DNA from: CAVAWX01 sp963614215
GTDB taxonomy: Bacteria > Actinomycetota > Coriobacteriia > Coriobacteriales > QAMH01
Reading direction: 5' to 3'
DNA length: 26,935 nt
Assembly (NCBI GenBank): GCA_963614215.1
Contig: CAVECB010000024.1
Coordinates: 1 to 26,935 of the forward strand
The notes under the pieces are model-generated. The model saw only the letters and a list, made by a program, of their open reading frames with translations. It did no database searches and was not told the DNA's origin. The first letter of the stretch is position 1. Every line of letters begins with the position of its first letter. The position numbers and the translations under genes are program-made. This document shows, piece after piece, positions 15,681-22,832 of the stretch.

Positions 15681-17273
15681 ATGGGCTTTTCACGCGTGTC
15701 GGCGTTGGTGCCGGAACCCGATACCTCTTTTACACAGGCTGCCGCCCGCGCAAAGGAGTCTGCGCCCCAGATGCCGCCTGCCACCCGCCGCGCATTTCGT
15801 TGGCAGCCCAAGCGCATATGCGCCGTCCCCTGGCCTGTCCTGCTCGCGACATTTGCGGCTCTCACCGCCTTGTGCGCGCTTTTCCCTTTTTCAGCCGACG
15901 ACTGGTATTGGGGCAGTGCGGCATACGAGAAGCTGCTTGCCAGATTTTTCGACAATTACAACGGCCGCTATTTCTCGAACTCGCTCTGTATCGTCTTGAC
16001 ACGCGTGCCTTTTCTGCATGCTCCCGTCGTCGCGGCGACGCTTGCGGGCATCGCCTTGTGCGTGCAAAAACTCGTGGGCCGCCCAGATACGAGTATGTTT
16101 TGGTTGAGCCTGCTGCTTGTTTTCCTCGCGCCGTCGGCGGTGTTTGCCCAAGGCCTCGTGTGGACTTCAGGATTCGTGAACTACACTCTCTCGGCTCTGT
16201 TCATCTTGCTCTACGTGGTGGCTGTGCGCGGATGTTTGGACGACGACTATCGTCCCTGCAAAAAGCTTGTCGCGCCCTTGGCAGTGCTTGGATTTCTTGC
16301 CTCGCTCGTGCTCGAGACCATGACCATCGCCAACATCGTCGCCTCGTTCGTGGTCTTGGTCTACACGAAGCGCCGCCACGGGAAAATCGACCCGGCGCAA
16401 CTCGCATTTTTTCTCGGTGCACTTGCCGGCGCGGCTCTCATGTTCTCCAATGGCGCCTATTTGGCCATCGCCCAAGGCGACGACCCCGTCAAGGTGAATG
16501 GCAAATCCTATCGGGAACTGGCCTCCGACGGCCTTGCCCATGGCGCGTTCACCTGCCTCTCGAAGAGCATGTCGCCCTATTTGGTCGTGCGCGCATGGCC
16601 CATGCAGGCGTTTTTCTGCGCGTTCGCGCTTTTGTCCTGCATCCGCGCGCGCCGTGCGGGTGATAAGCGCCGCGTGTGCTTCATGGCCTGCCTTGCCATT
16701 GTCTTCGGTGCCATCGCAATCTACGGCATCTGCTACACCCTCGCCGCGCCGGACAAACTGACCCTCTTGCTCAAATGCGCCAACGCCCTTGCCTTTGCGG
16801 CACAGGTTCTGGCGTTGCTTGCGTGGTGCGTCTTGTTGTGGCGCGACGGACGCAAAAAGGCACTGCTCGTCTTTTTGTACGCTCTTGCCCTCGCACTGCC
16901 CCTGTTCTTCGTAAGCCTATACGGGCCTCGCTGCTATCTGCCACCATATATCCTGCTCGCAGCCCTTGTCTGTCTCCTTGCCAATGAGTGTGCGCCTACG
17001 CCAAGGCGCAGACTCACGGCTTGCACCTGTGCGGCAGCGGCGCTGATGTTTTCCGTTCTCGTGGCGCTTTATACGCCCATCCATGCGGCCGATGTCGAGC
17101 GTGCCCATATAGTTCAAGAGGCGAAGGAGACAGGCGCCACAGAGCTGGTCGTACCCTCGCTAAACGCGGGGGAGCTTGTTTGGAATGCGGATCCGGACAC
17201 CGAGGGGCTGGCCAATCGCTTTCTCCAGTTCTACGGCTTGGACAAAGACGTAGAGATACGCGTGCAAGAATAG
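15681..17273 (+). CDS. Polytopic membrane protein, DUF6056-like
   Basis: A 530-residue integral membrane protein with roughly ten hydrophobic helices, the first at about 50-70. After it come SADDWYWGSA (about 71-80) and NYNGRYFSN (about 92-100), an extracytoplasmic DDW...NGRY pattern I associate with DUF6056, a group thought to resemble GT-C glycosyltransferases or glycan membrane enzymes. The soluble C-terminal stretch (about 475-530) carries VVPSLNAG. ATG 15681 follows the rdgB stop directly, with GAGGAGGG (15666-15673) at 7 nt. It is therefore cotranscribed with murI-rph-rdgB, though no functional link to them is obvious. Sugar transfer to surface polymers is the most likely role, unproven. 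Confidence 0.7.
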   Translation: MGFSRVSALVPEPDTSFTQAAARAKESAPQMPPATRRAFRWQPKRICAVPWPVLLATFAALTALCALFPFSADDWYWGSAAYEKLLARFFDNYNGRYFSNSLCIVLTRVPFLHAPVVAATLAGIALCVQKLVGRPDTSMFWLSLLLVFLAPSAVFAQGLVWTSGFVNYTLSALFILLYVVAVRGCLDDDYRPCKKLVAPLAVLGFLASLVLETMTIANIVASFVVLVYTKRRHGKIDPAQLAFFLGALAGAALMFSNGAYLAIAQGDDPVKVNGKSYRELASDGLAHGAFTCLSKSMSPYLVVRAWPMQAFFCAFALLSCIRARRAGDKRRVCFMACLAIVFGAIAIYGICYTLAAPDKLTLLLKCANALAFAAQVLALLAWCVLLWRDGRKKALLVFLYALALALPLFFVSLYGPRCYLPPYILLAALVCLLANECAPTPRRRLTACTCAAAALMFSVLVALYTPIHAADVERAHIVQEAKETGATELVVPSLNAGELVWNADPDTEGLANRFLQFYGLDKDVEIRVQE

Positions 17274-17327
17274 ACGTGTCGCCGTCGCGTGTGCGGGCGC
17301 GAAAAACCGAATGCGACCGCACCGGGC

Positions 17328-17355
17328 GAAAACGTGTGGGCGCGGAAGCGCACAC
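17328..17355 (-). terminator. Hairpin terminator candidate after tRNA-Arg
   Basis: On the minus strand GTGTGCGC, a TTCC loop and GCG-CC-CACAC form an 8-bp stem with a 2-nt bulge (17334-17355). GTTTTCG follows at 17333-17327. It lies 45 bases beyond the tRNA 3' end. Read on the plus strand it could also slow transcripts leaving the DUF6056-like gene, but no T-run follows there. Confidence 0.5.
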
Positions 17356-17400
17356 GGGGGTAAAACGAGGCACGCGAGGTGAAAACGGGAATGGGAAAGC

Positions 17401-17476
17401 TGGTGCCCCCGGACGGAATCGAACCGCCGACACTCGGTTTAGGAAACCGATGCTCTATCCCCTGAGCTACGAGGGC
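17401..17476 (-). tRNA. tRNA-Arg (anticodon CCU)
   Basis: A full cloverleaf can be drawn. The acceptor stem is GCCCTCG with CGGGGGC. The anticodon stem TCGGT/ACCGA closes the loop TTCCTAA, giving anticodon CCT. The T-arm contains GTTCGATTC, and the 3' CCA is encoded (17401-17403). Length is 76 nt. CCU reads the AGG arginine codon, which is rare in this GC-rich DNA. The gene lies 22 bases after the end of ispH on the same strand and converges on the membrane-protein gene. Confidence 0.96.
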
Positions 17477-17486
17477 ACGACCACGC

Positions 17487-17495
17487 ATTGTAGCA
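17487..17495 (-). promoter_or_regulatory. Extended -10 promoter of tRNA-Arg
   Basis: TGCTACAAT on the minus strand (17495 to 17487) is an extended -10 element ending 10 nt before the first tRNA base at 17476. It starts just past the ispH stop codon. The tRNA can thus be made independently of the long upstream operon. Confidence 0.6.
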
Positions 17496-17498
17496 TTC

Positions 17499-18389
17499 TC
17501 ATAGCCCGCGCAAGCGCTCCAGCACCTCGTCGATTTGCTCTTGCGGCGTCGATGCGCCCGCCGTCACCCCCACCGCGTCGCCGTCGCGAAACCACGCAGC
17601 CTCTATCTCCGCCGCTCCCTCGATGTGGTAGACCCTGGTGCAGCCCTTCGCGCTCGTCTCGGCCAGGCGCCTCGTGTTTGCCGAGTTGTGCCCGCCCACG
17701 ACGACCATCACGTTGCTTTCCCGCGCAAGCGCCGCCGCCGCTTCCTGGCGTTTCTCGGTGGCGCTGCATATGGTCTTTTCCACGCGCAGTTCCTCCACGC
17801 GCCCGCGCACCACGTCCAACACAGCCTCGACCCGCTCGGCGCTTTGGGTGGTCTGGATGACGACGCCGAGCCGTGCCGGCAGCGCATCCGGCAGCTCGTC
17901 CGGGCTGTCGCATACCGCGCACACGGCCTCGCCGCCCCACGCGCGTATGCTCTCGACTTCCGCATGGCCGGGCTCGCCCACAATCAGTACGGCATACCCT
18001 TCCCGCGCCAGCCGCCGCGCCTGCTCTTGGACCTTGCTCACATAGGGGCAGGTGGCATCTACCACGTGAAAGCCCCGCGCACGGGCCTCTTCGACGAGCG
18101 CGGGCGCCGTGCCGTGGCTGCGCAAGACGAGGGTACCTCGTCCTGCCTCGTCGATGGTATCGGCCACCTCGACGCCGCCGCGTGCCAGCGCGTCCACCAC
18201 GCGCGGGTTGTGGATGAGAGGGCCTAGGGTGTGCACGGACGCCGCCGCACCGTCTTCGGCAGGCCCGCAGGCGCCTTCTTGCGCCCGCCCCTCCCGCGCC
18301 GCCGCCGCGGCCTCGTGCGCCATCTCGATTGCCCGCTTCACCCCGTAGCACGCGCCCGCGTTGTCTGCCACATGCAGTTTTAGATTCAC
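17499..18389 (-). CDS. ispH: 4-hydroxy-3-methylbut-2-enyl diphosphate reductase
   Basis: A 296-residue Fe-S enzyme making IPP and DMAPP in the last step of the MEP pathway. The three cluster cysteines are in AGACYGVKRA (Cys 14), DATCPYVSK (Cys 114) and KTICSATEKRQ (Cys 208). LGPLIHNP (55-62) and RSHG (90-93) are substrate-site blocks. GTG 18389 is preceded by AGGAGG (18397-18402) at 7 nt and overlaps the plsC stop as GTGA. The frame remains open far upstream, but that part is shadow of plsC. Residues about 30-50 are an Ala/Gly/Glu insertion absent from the usual compact N-terminus. No S1-domain fusion is present. Confidence 0.95.
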   Translation of the reverse strand: MNLKLHVADNAGACYGVKRAIEMAHEAAAAAREGRAQEGACGPAEDGAAASVHTLGPLIHNPRVVDALARGGVEVADTIDEAGRGTLVLRSHGTAPALVEEARARGFHVVDATCPYVSKVQEQARRLAREGYAVLIVGEPGHAEVESIRAWGGEAVCAVCDSPDELPDALPARLGVVIQTTQSAERVEAVLDVVRGRVEELRVEKTICSATEKRQEAAAALARESNVMVVVGGHNSANTRRLAETSAKGCTRVYHIEGAAEIEAAWFRDGDAVGVTAGASTPQEQIDEVLERLRGL

Positions 18390-19099
18390 CGTCCGACCTC
18401 CTTTGCCGCCTCGTCGCGCAAGGAAAACACCTCGGCCATCACGTCGTCGAGCACCTGCTGCGTGCGCTCTTTTTTGGAAAGCGCGGCGTATTTCTCGTCT
18501 TTGGGGTCTATGGGCGCGCCCACCTTGCAGCATACGCGCGGAAAGCGAAAAAAGCGCTGCCCCGGCGGCTTTATCAGCTCCGTGCCGCTGCAGCCGATGG
18601 GCACGATGGGCGCCTTGCCCATGTTTGCCACGAGCACCACGCCGGCATGCGGGCGGTACTCCTTGTCCGGGCGGTTCATGCGCGTGCCCTCGGGAAAGAC
18701 CCCGACCTTTTCGCCGCGCTTGAGCGCCGCCGCCGCCCGTTTCAGCGCCGTGCGGTCGGCGGAATCCGGGTCGATGGGGATGGCGCCAGCGCGTGCGAGG
18801 GCACCGCCTGCGACCGGGCGGAAAAGCGAGCTGCGGGCAAGGAAACGCGCCCCGCCGTGCGCGTAGAGCGCGACCCACAAGAAGAGGGGGTCGGCGTAGC
18901 TCACGTGGTTGATGGCATAGACGGCCGGCTGCCCGGGCGCCGGCAGCTTGTCTGCGCCCACGAGCTTGTAGCGAAAGAGCAGCTTGCACAAGGGGCGCAG
19001 GAAATAGGCCGCCACGTAGACGAACCAGTTGGGCAGGCCGCGCTTGCCGAAAAAGCAGGGACTGTCGTAGAAATGCTCGCGTTGTCGCCAGAGTGCCAT
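18386..19099 (-). CDS. 1-acyl-sn-glycerol-3-phosphate acyltransferase (PlsC family)
   Basis: A 237-residue acyltransferase that would acylate lysophosphatidic acid to phosphatidic acid at the membrane. The catalytic HX4D is NHVSYAD (His 65, Asp 70), and the acceptor motif VFPEGTR is at 134-140. A hydrophobic segment near 25-42 may dip into the membrane. ATG 19099 lies 6 nt after the cmk stop with no strong ribosome site, so translation is probably coupled. The stop overlaps ispH by 4 bases. The cmk-plsC-ispH order is typical in Coriobacteriia. Another lysophospholipid acceptor is possible. Confidence 0.9.
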   Translation of the reverse strand: MALWRQREHFYDSPCFFGKRGLPNWFVYVAAYFLRPLCKLLFRYKLVGADKLPAPGQPAVYAINHVSYADPLFLWVALYAHGGARFLARSSLFRPVAGGALARAGAIPIDPDSADRTALKRAAAALKRGEKVGVFPEGTRMNRPDKEYRPHAGVVLVANMGKAPIVPIGCSGTELIKPPGQRFFRFPRVCCKVGAPIDPKDEKYAALSKKERTQQVLDDVMAEVFSLRDEAAKEVGR

Positions 19100-19105
19100 G
19101 TCGTT

Positions 19106-19777
19106 TTAGGAAAGCTCCCGCGCCCAGGCGGCAATAGTTGCCACCACCTCGGCTATGTCCATGTTCGTGGTGTCGAGCTCGCGGGCGTCGCGTGCCGGTT
19201 TCAGCGGCGCCACCTCGCGCGTGGAATCTTGTAGGTCGCGCTTTTCGATCTGGGCGCACAGCACTTCGGCGTCCGTCTCGCCTGCACCGCGCTCCGCGTT
19301 CTGCTTTGCCCGGCGCCTTGCCCGGCAGGCGGCGTCTGCCGTCAGAAACACCTTCAGCTGCGCGTCGGGAAAGACCACCGTCCCGATGTCGCGGCCCTCC
19401 ATCACAATGTCGTCGCTTGCCGCGATGGCGCGCTGCTGGGCCACGAGAGCCTCGCGCACAGCCGGGTGCGCCGACACGACGCTCACCACCGCGTCGATGG
19501 GCGCGGTGCGTATCTCGCGGGTGACGTCGCGTCCGCCTATTGCCACGCCCGTCGGCATGGGAGAACCTGCCTCGTGGGTGAAGGTGATGGCCTGTTCGCG
19601 GGCGATGCGCGCCACTGCGTCCTCGTCGTGCACGTCCAGTCCGGCCGCCAGCGCTGCCGCCGCCACGCTGCGATACATCGCCCCGGTGTCGAGATAGTGA
19701 AAGCCCAGCTCGCAGGCCACCTGCTTGGCGACGGTCGATTTACCCGAGCCGGCCGGCCCGTCGATGGCGATGATCAT
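19106..19777 (-). CDS. cmk: Cytidylate kinase
   Basis: A 223-residue kinase phosphorylating CMP and dCMP. The P-loop AIDGPAGSGKST begins at residue 4. YLDTGAMYRSVA is the conserved NMP-site block, GRDIGTVVFPDA is the second, and the RRRAKQ lid and REVAPLKPA ending follow. Length is normal. ATG 19777 is set by AGGAGG (19785-19790) at 7 nt. A perfect 8-bp hairpin sits just upstream of that site (19799-19817). Between aroA and cmk are 125 bases, the only sizeable gap in the operon, so expression could be tuned here. Confidence 0.95.
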   Translation of the reverse strand: MIIAIDGPAGSGKSTVAKQVACELGFHYLDTGAMYRSVAAAALAAGLDVHDEDAVARIAREQAITFTHEAGSPMPTGVAIGGRDVTREIRTAPIDAVVSVVSAHPAVREALVAQQRAIAASDDIVMEGRDIGTVVFPDAQLKVFLTADAACRARRRAKQNAERGAGETDAEVLCAQIEKRDLQDSTREVAPLKPARDARELDTTNMDIAEVVATIAAWARELS

Positions 19778-19798
19778 CTCATGTCCTCCTCGAATGCA

Positions 19799-19817
19799 CG
19801 CGCTTTCGAAAAGCGCG
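19799..19817 (-). promoter_or_regulatory. Perfect 8-bp hairpin in front of the cmk ribosome site
   Basis: CGCGCTTT (19799-19806) and AAAGCGCG (19810-19817) are exact complements around a 3-nt loop. The structure ends 8 nt before the AGGAGG of cmk. There is no T-tract on either strand. It could shield or expose the ribosome site, stabilise a processed mRNA, or be a dyad operator. Confidence 0.45.
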
Positions 19818-19876
19818 CCCGCATCGTCTCGTTTCCCGCGTTTTCTCGTTTCGCTGTGCGGCATATCCTCGCACAA

Positions 19877-19902
19877 ACACGTCCGCCGCGCCCGCGTGTT
19901 TT
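19877..19902 (-). terminator. Weak hairpin after aroA
   Basis: On the minus strand AACACG and CGTGTT pair across a 13-nt GC-rich loop just after the aroA stop, followed by TGTG. The stem is short and the tract poor in T. It may cause partial termination between aroA and cmk, or nothing. Confidence 0.25.
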
Positions 19903-21291
19903 TCAGGCGTGCTCCAGCAAGCCCATGTCGGTGAAGAAATTTGGCCAGGATATGCGCACGCAGTCCGGGTCGTCGAGTTGCGCCCCACGCTCGAAGACGC
20001 GACCTGCCACCATCCAGGTCATGGCGAGCCTGTGGTCGTGGCGCGTGGGCAGTGCAAGTGGGCTTTCGTCTTGCCGGCGCCGCACCATGCCGTGCTCCCC
20101 GCGCGCCTGCGCCCCGCAGCCAAGTATGTGCAGGTCGTCGCCGTCCACAAAAGCCTGGGCGCCCAACGCTTCGGCCGCTTCGACGATGGCGGCCAGCCGG
20201 TCACTTTCCTTCACCCGCAGCTCGCCGCAGCCGTAAAACACCGTCTCGCCGTCTGCGCGGCAGGCCAGCACCGACAGCACGGGAATCTCGTCGATCAGGC
20301 TCGGGATGTCGTCGGCCGCCACCTCGACGCCGGTGATGTCTTTCGAATAGCGCACGTGCACGTCGCCCACCAGCTCGCCGTCGCGCTGGCGCTCATGCTC
20401 GTAGTAGAGGTCGCAACCCATGCGGCGCATCAGCTCGAAGGCGCCCGTGCGTGTGGGGTTTAACAGCACGTCGGCCAGCACGATGTCGGAGTTTTTCACG
20501 CAGGCTGCCGCCACGGCGGGAAACGCCGCCGAAGAGGGGTCGGCCGGCACGCGCAGGTCGTGTGCGTGCAGCCGCGTGCCACCCTCGACGCTTGCCGACA
20601 GGCCTTTCACCTGCACCTCGGCACCGAATGCCCCCAGCATGCGCTCGGTGTGGTCGCGGCTTTTCGCCGGCTCGACAACCGTCGTCGTGCCGTTTGCGAA
20701 CAGGCCGGCCAGCAGCACGGCGCTCTTTACCTGCGCACTGGCCTTGGGGCTGGTGTACGTGATGGCGGACAGCCGTGTGCCACCGGCAAGCTCTGCGGGC
20801 AGGCAGCCGTCGCGACCGGTAAAGGCGAAGCCCGCGCCCATCTGCCCGAGCGGGTCGGTCACGCGCCGCATCGGGCGCGTTTGAAGCGATTCGTCGCCCG
20901 TGAAGCGCGCATGCATGCCAAGACCTGCGCAAATGCCCATCATTAAGCGCGCCGTCGTGCCGGAGTTGCCGCAGTCGATATCCACGCTATCGCGGATGCC
21001 CGCGCCCCTGCGCACGCCGCGCACGCCGCGCACGCCGCGCACGTCGCCCGCGTCATCCGCGCCCCCGACGGCGCCCCCGACGCCCTCGACGACCAGCCAC
21101 GGCTCGCCGTCACGTGTCTCGGTGCGCAGCTTCGCCCCGATGCGCTGCACTGCCTTGGCCGTCGAGCGCACGTCGGCGCTGGGCAGTACCCCGCCCAGAT
21201 GCGAGGTCCCCTCGGCCAACGCCGCAAACATGAGCGCGCGGTGGCTGATGGACTTGTCCGATGGGCAGCGCAGACGTCCCCGAAGCGCCAT
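19903..21291 (-). CDS. aroA: 3-phosphoshikimate 1-carboxyvinyltransferase (EPSP synthase)
   Basis: A 462-residue enzyme joining PEP to shikimate-3-phosphate on the way to chorismate. SDKSISHRAL (11-20), GNSGTTARLM (108-117), LRVKESDR and HDHRLAMT are the substrate-site motifs. The start is ATG 21291, one base after the tyrA stop; GTG codons at 21303/21300 are less likely. AAGGTGG sits at a workable distance. The enzyme is about 30 residues longer than usual because of a Gly/Val/Arg/Asp-rich insertion at about 71-100 containing repeated GVR, coded by a 9-bp tandem repeat (21010-21045). The TSPKASAQVKSAVLLAG block is intact. Confidence 0.95.
   Translation of the reverse strand: MALRGRLRCPSDKSISHRALMFAALAEGTSHLGGVLPSADVRSTAKAVQRIGAKLRTETRDGEPWLVVEGVGGAVGGADDAGDVRGVRGVRGVRRGAGIRDSVDIDCGNSGTTARLMMGICAGLGMHARFTGDESLQTRPMRRVTDPLGQMGAGFAFTGRDGCLPAELAGGTRLSAITYTSPKASAQVKSAVLLAGLFANGTTTVVEPAKSRDHTERMLGAFGAEVQVKGLSASVEGGTRLHAHDLRVPADPSSAAFPAVAAACVKNSDIVLADVLLNPTRTGAFELMRRMGCDLYYEHERQRDGELVGDVHVRYSKDITGVEVAADDIPSLIDEIPVLSVLACRADGETVFYGCGELRVKESDRLAAIVEAAEALGAQAFVDGDDLHILGCGAQARGEHGMVRRRQDESPLALPTRHDHRLAMTWMVAGRVFERGAQLDDPDCVRISWPNFFTDMGLLEHA
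21010..21045 (-). repeat. 9-bp tandem repeat inside aroA
   Basis: Four near-identical 9-base units of the GCGCACGCC type run through about 21010-21045; the last has GTC for GCC. On the coding strand they yield GVR-GVR-GVR after DVR. The unit keeps the frame. Confidence 0.8.
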
Positions 21292-21292
21292 G

Positions 21293-22429
21293 CTATTCAC
21301 CACCTTCCAGCGAGCGTATGGAAAAGTCGTAGCCCGCCTCGATCAGCTTGCCGCCCAGGCCGCCCATGTCGCCCTCGTCGGTGAGTATCAGCTCGAGCAC
21401 GGCGGTGGCCTCGTTGATGTGGTCAATCTCGATGGATTGGATGTTGCAACCCGCGTGTCCGGCGATGCCGCAGACCTCGGCCACGACGCCCGGGCGGTTG
21501 CCCATGGGGATGCGCACCTGCGTGAGCTTGGCCGACAGCGGCACCCATTGCGCGGGCAGGCTGCGGCGCAGGTCCGCGCTTTCCGCCAGCAACGTCGTCA
21601 GGCCTTCCTCGTCGGCGTCGCGCACGCAGTCCTCGAAGCGCTGCAGTATCTCGCCCAACTCGTGCAGGCCGGCCGCGAGCGCCTCGCGGTTGTCCATGGC
21701 GATGCCGCACCACAGCGCGGGCGAGCCGGCGGCGATGCGTGTGGTGTCCTTGAAGCCGCCCGCCGCCAGGCGCAAAAGCTCGCGCCGCTTGCCCGCGTGC
21801 GCGCCCGCCAGCTCGACTAAGGCGCAGGCCAGCATGTGCGGTACGTGGCTGACGATGGCCACGGCCGAGTCGTGCTCGTCGCGGTCGATGGAGATGATAC
21901 GCGCGCCTAGCTCGGCCAGCAGCGAGTGCAGGGCGAGAAAGGCCGCGGGGTCGGTCGCGTCGTCGGGGCACAAGATCCAGTAGGCGCCTTGAAAGAGGTC
22001 GGCGCGGGCCGCAGAGAAACCGCCCGCCTCGCTGCCCGCCATGGGGTGCCCGGGGATGTAGTGCGTCATGTCGCCTAGAGTCTCGGCAGCCGCCGCGACG
22101 ATGGGCGCCTTCGTGGAGGCAGTGTCGGTGATGATGCCGTTAAAGCCGCCTTCGTTCATGAGGGAAAACCAGGTGCCGGCCGCGCTTGCCGGCGTCGCCA
22201 CGACAACAAGGTCGCTGCCGCCGGCCGCAAGCCACGCGCAAGCTTGGTCGGTGCCCGGCAGCGCGTAGGCATCAAGCGCCCCGCTGTTTTGCGCATGCGC
22301 AAGCGTCGCCTCGTCGATGTCGATGCCGCGCAGCTCGGGAGCGTCGGGCAGCGCCTTGCAGGCCGCAGAAAATGAGCCGCCTATCAGCCCGACGCCTATC
22401 ACGGTAATGGTCTGTATCTCGCGTGTCAC
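21293..22429 (-). CDS. tyrA: Prephenate dehydrogenase with C-terminal ACT domain
   Basis: A 378-residue NAD(P)-dependent dehydrogenase of the tyrosine branch. VIGVGLIGGSF (10-20) is the Rossmann glycine loop. VVVATPAS, DTASTKAPIV, GHPMAGSE and AIVSHVPHMLA are the TyrA blocks. A C-terminal ACT module (about 305-378, from RIPMGNRPGVVAEV) is the usual site for tyrosine feedback. GTG 22429 is chosen because the Rossmann strand starts a few codons on and GAGGA lies 6 nt upstream. Longer upstream frames run through a repeat region and are not convincing. It heads the aroA-cmk-plsC-ispH operon, with a consensus -10 box at 22518 and five 14-bp repeats in the leader. Arogenate use is possible. Confidence 0.93.
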   Translation of the reverse strand: MTREIQTITVIGVGLIGGSFSAACKALPDAPELRGIDIDEATLAHAQNSGALDAYALPGTDQACAWLAAGGSDLVVVATPASAAGTWFSLMNEGGFNGIITDTASTKAPIVAAAAETLGDMTHYIPGHPMAGSEAGGFSAARADLFQGAYWILCPDDATDPAAFLALHSLLAELGARIISIDRDEHDSAVAIVSHVPHMLACALVELAGAHAGKRRELLRLAAGGFKDTTRIAAGSPALWCGIAMDNREALAAGLHELGEILQRFEDCVRDADEEGLTTLLAESADLRRSLPAQWVPLSAKLTQVRIPMGNRPGVVAEVCGIAGHAGCNIQSIEIDHINEATAVLELILTDEGDMGGLGGKLIEAGYDFSIRSLEGGE

Positions 22430-22445
22430 GAGCCGTCCTCTCCTG

Positions 22446-22514
22446 GTGAAAACCCGCGGTGAACGCCTGCGGGTGAAATCCTGCGGGTGAAAGCCTGCGC
22501 GTGAAAGCCTGCGC
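22446..22514. repeat. Five tandem 14-bp repeats in the tyrA leader
   Basis: GTGAA recurs at 22446, 22459, 22473, 22487 and 22501. Units are GTGAAAACCCGCG, GTGAACGCCTGCGG, GTGAAATCCTGCGG, GTGAAAGCCTGCGC and GTGAAAGCCTGCGC. The block lies between the -10 box at 22518-22523 and the tyrA ribosome site, so it is transcribed as most of the 5' leader. Confidence 0.85.
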
Positions 22515-22517
22515 GGC

Positions 22518-22523
22518 ATTATA
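22518..22523 (-). promoter_or_regulatory. Consensus -10 box for the tyrA-aroA-cmk-plsC-ispH operon
   Basis: TATAAT on the minus strand (22523 to 22518) stands about 90 bases before GTG 22429. The expected transcription start near 22511 lies in the first repeat unit as read on that strand. No matching -35 is evident. Confidence 0.6.
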
Positions 22524-22555
22524 ACCGCGCTGCCCACCTGCCGCCTGCCCGCGTC

Positions 22556-22618
22556 TCAGACGAGCTGTGCGTAGTCTTGTTTTTGGTGAAAGACATGCGC
22601 GATGGCCTCAATTTTGTA
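22556..22618 (-). pseudogene. C-terminal remnant of a RelE/ParE-type toxin
   Basis: The minus-strand frame ending at TGA 22556-22558 encodes YKIEAIAHVFHQKQDYAQLV. A tyrosine/valine strand followed by HQxQDY and a hydrophobic end is the typical terminus of RelE/ParE-family toxins. A stop lies four codons upstream of the tyrosine (22631-22633), and no toxin N-terminus exists in any frame nearby. The remnant directly follows the antitoxin remnant in the usual antitoxin-toxin order. The match is short, so the family call is by resemblance only. Confidence 0.5.
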
Positions 22619-22622
22619 GGCC

Positions 22623-22832
22623 TTATTTCTTCATTATCCTCTCGGTCGCTTCAAAGGCGTCGTCGGCCAGGCCGTGTTCGCGCTCGTATTCGGCGATGCG
22701 CATCCTGGCGCGCAGTTTCGCGACAGCCGCCTCGTCGCGCGCACGCTGCATCGCCTCGTAATCCTCACTGCGCATGCACACGAAGCGGTCGTAGCCGTTT
22801 TTCGTCACGATGACGGGTGTGGGCGGACGGGA
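22623..22832 (-). pseudogene. Truncated Phd/YefM-type antitoxin
   Basis: The open minus-strand frame reads TPVIVTKNGYDRFVCMRSED and ends in a charged helical tail (EREHGLADDAFEATERIMKK) at TAA 22623. PVxxTKNG...V.M is the core of Phd/YefM antitoxins, but the preceding DNA-binding half of about 20-30 residues is missing: a stop codon (22833-22835) and AT-rich DNA replace it. A GTG at 22808 could start a 61-residue peptide, which would carry only the toxin-binding part. Loss of both the N-terminus and the toxin body indicates a dead module. Confidence 0.6.

Noticed and set aside
18390..19259. Possible N-terminal fusion domain on IspH, because the frame stays open upstream
   Set aside because: A strong AGGAGG and GTG sit exactly at the normal IspH start, and the extension is the off-frame reading of plsC and cmk.
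22446..22514. CRISPR array or replication iterons in the tyrA leader
   Set aside because: Units are 14 bp and contiguous, with no unique spacers, cas genes, or replication protein nearby; position downstream of a -10 box fits a leader element better.
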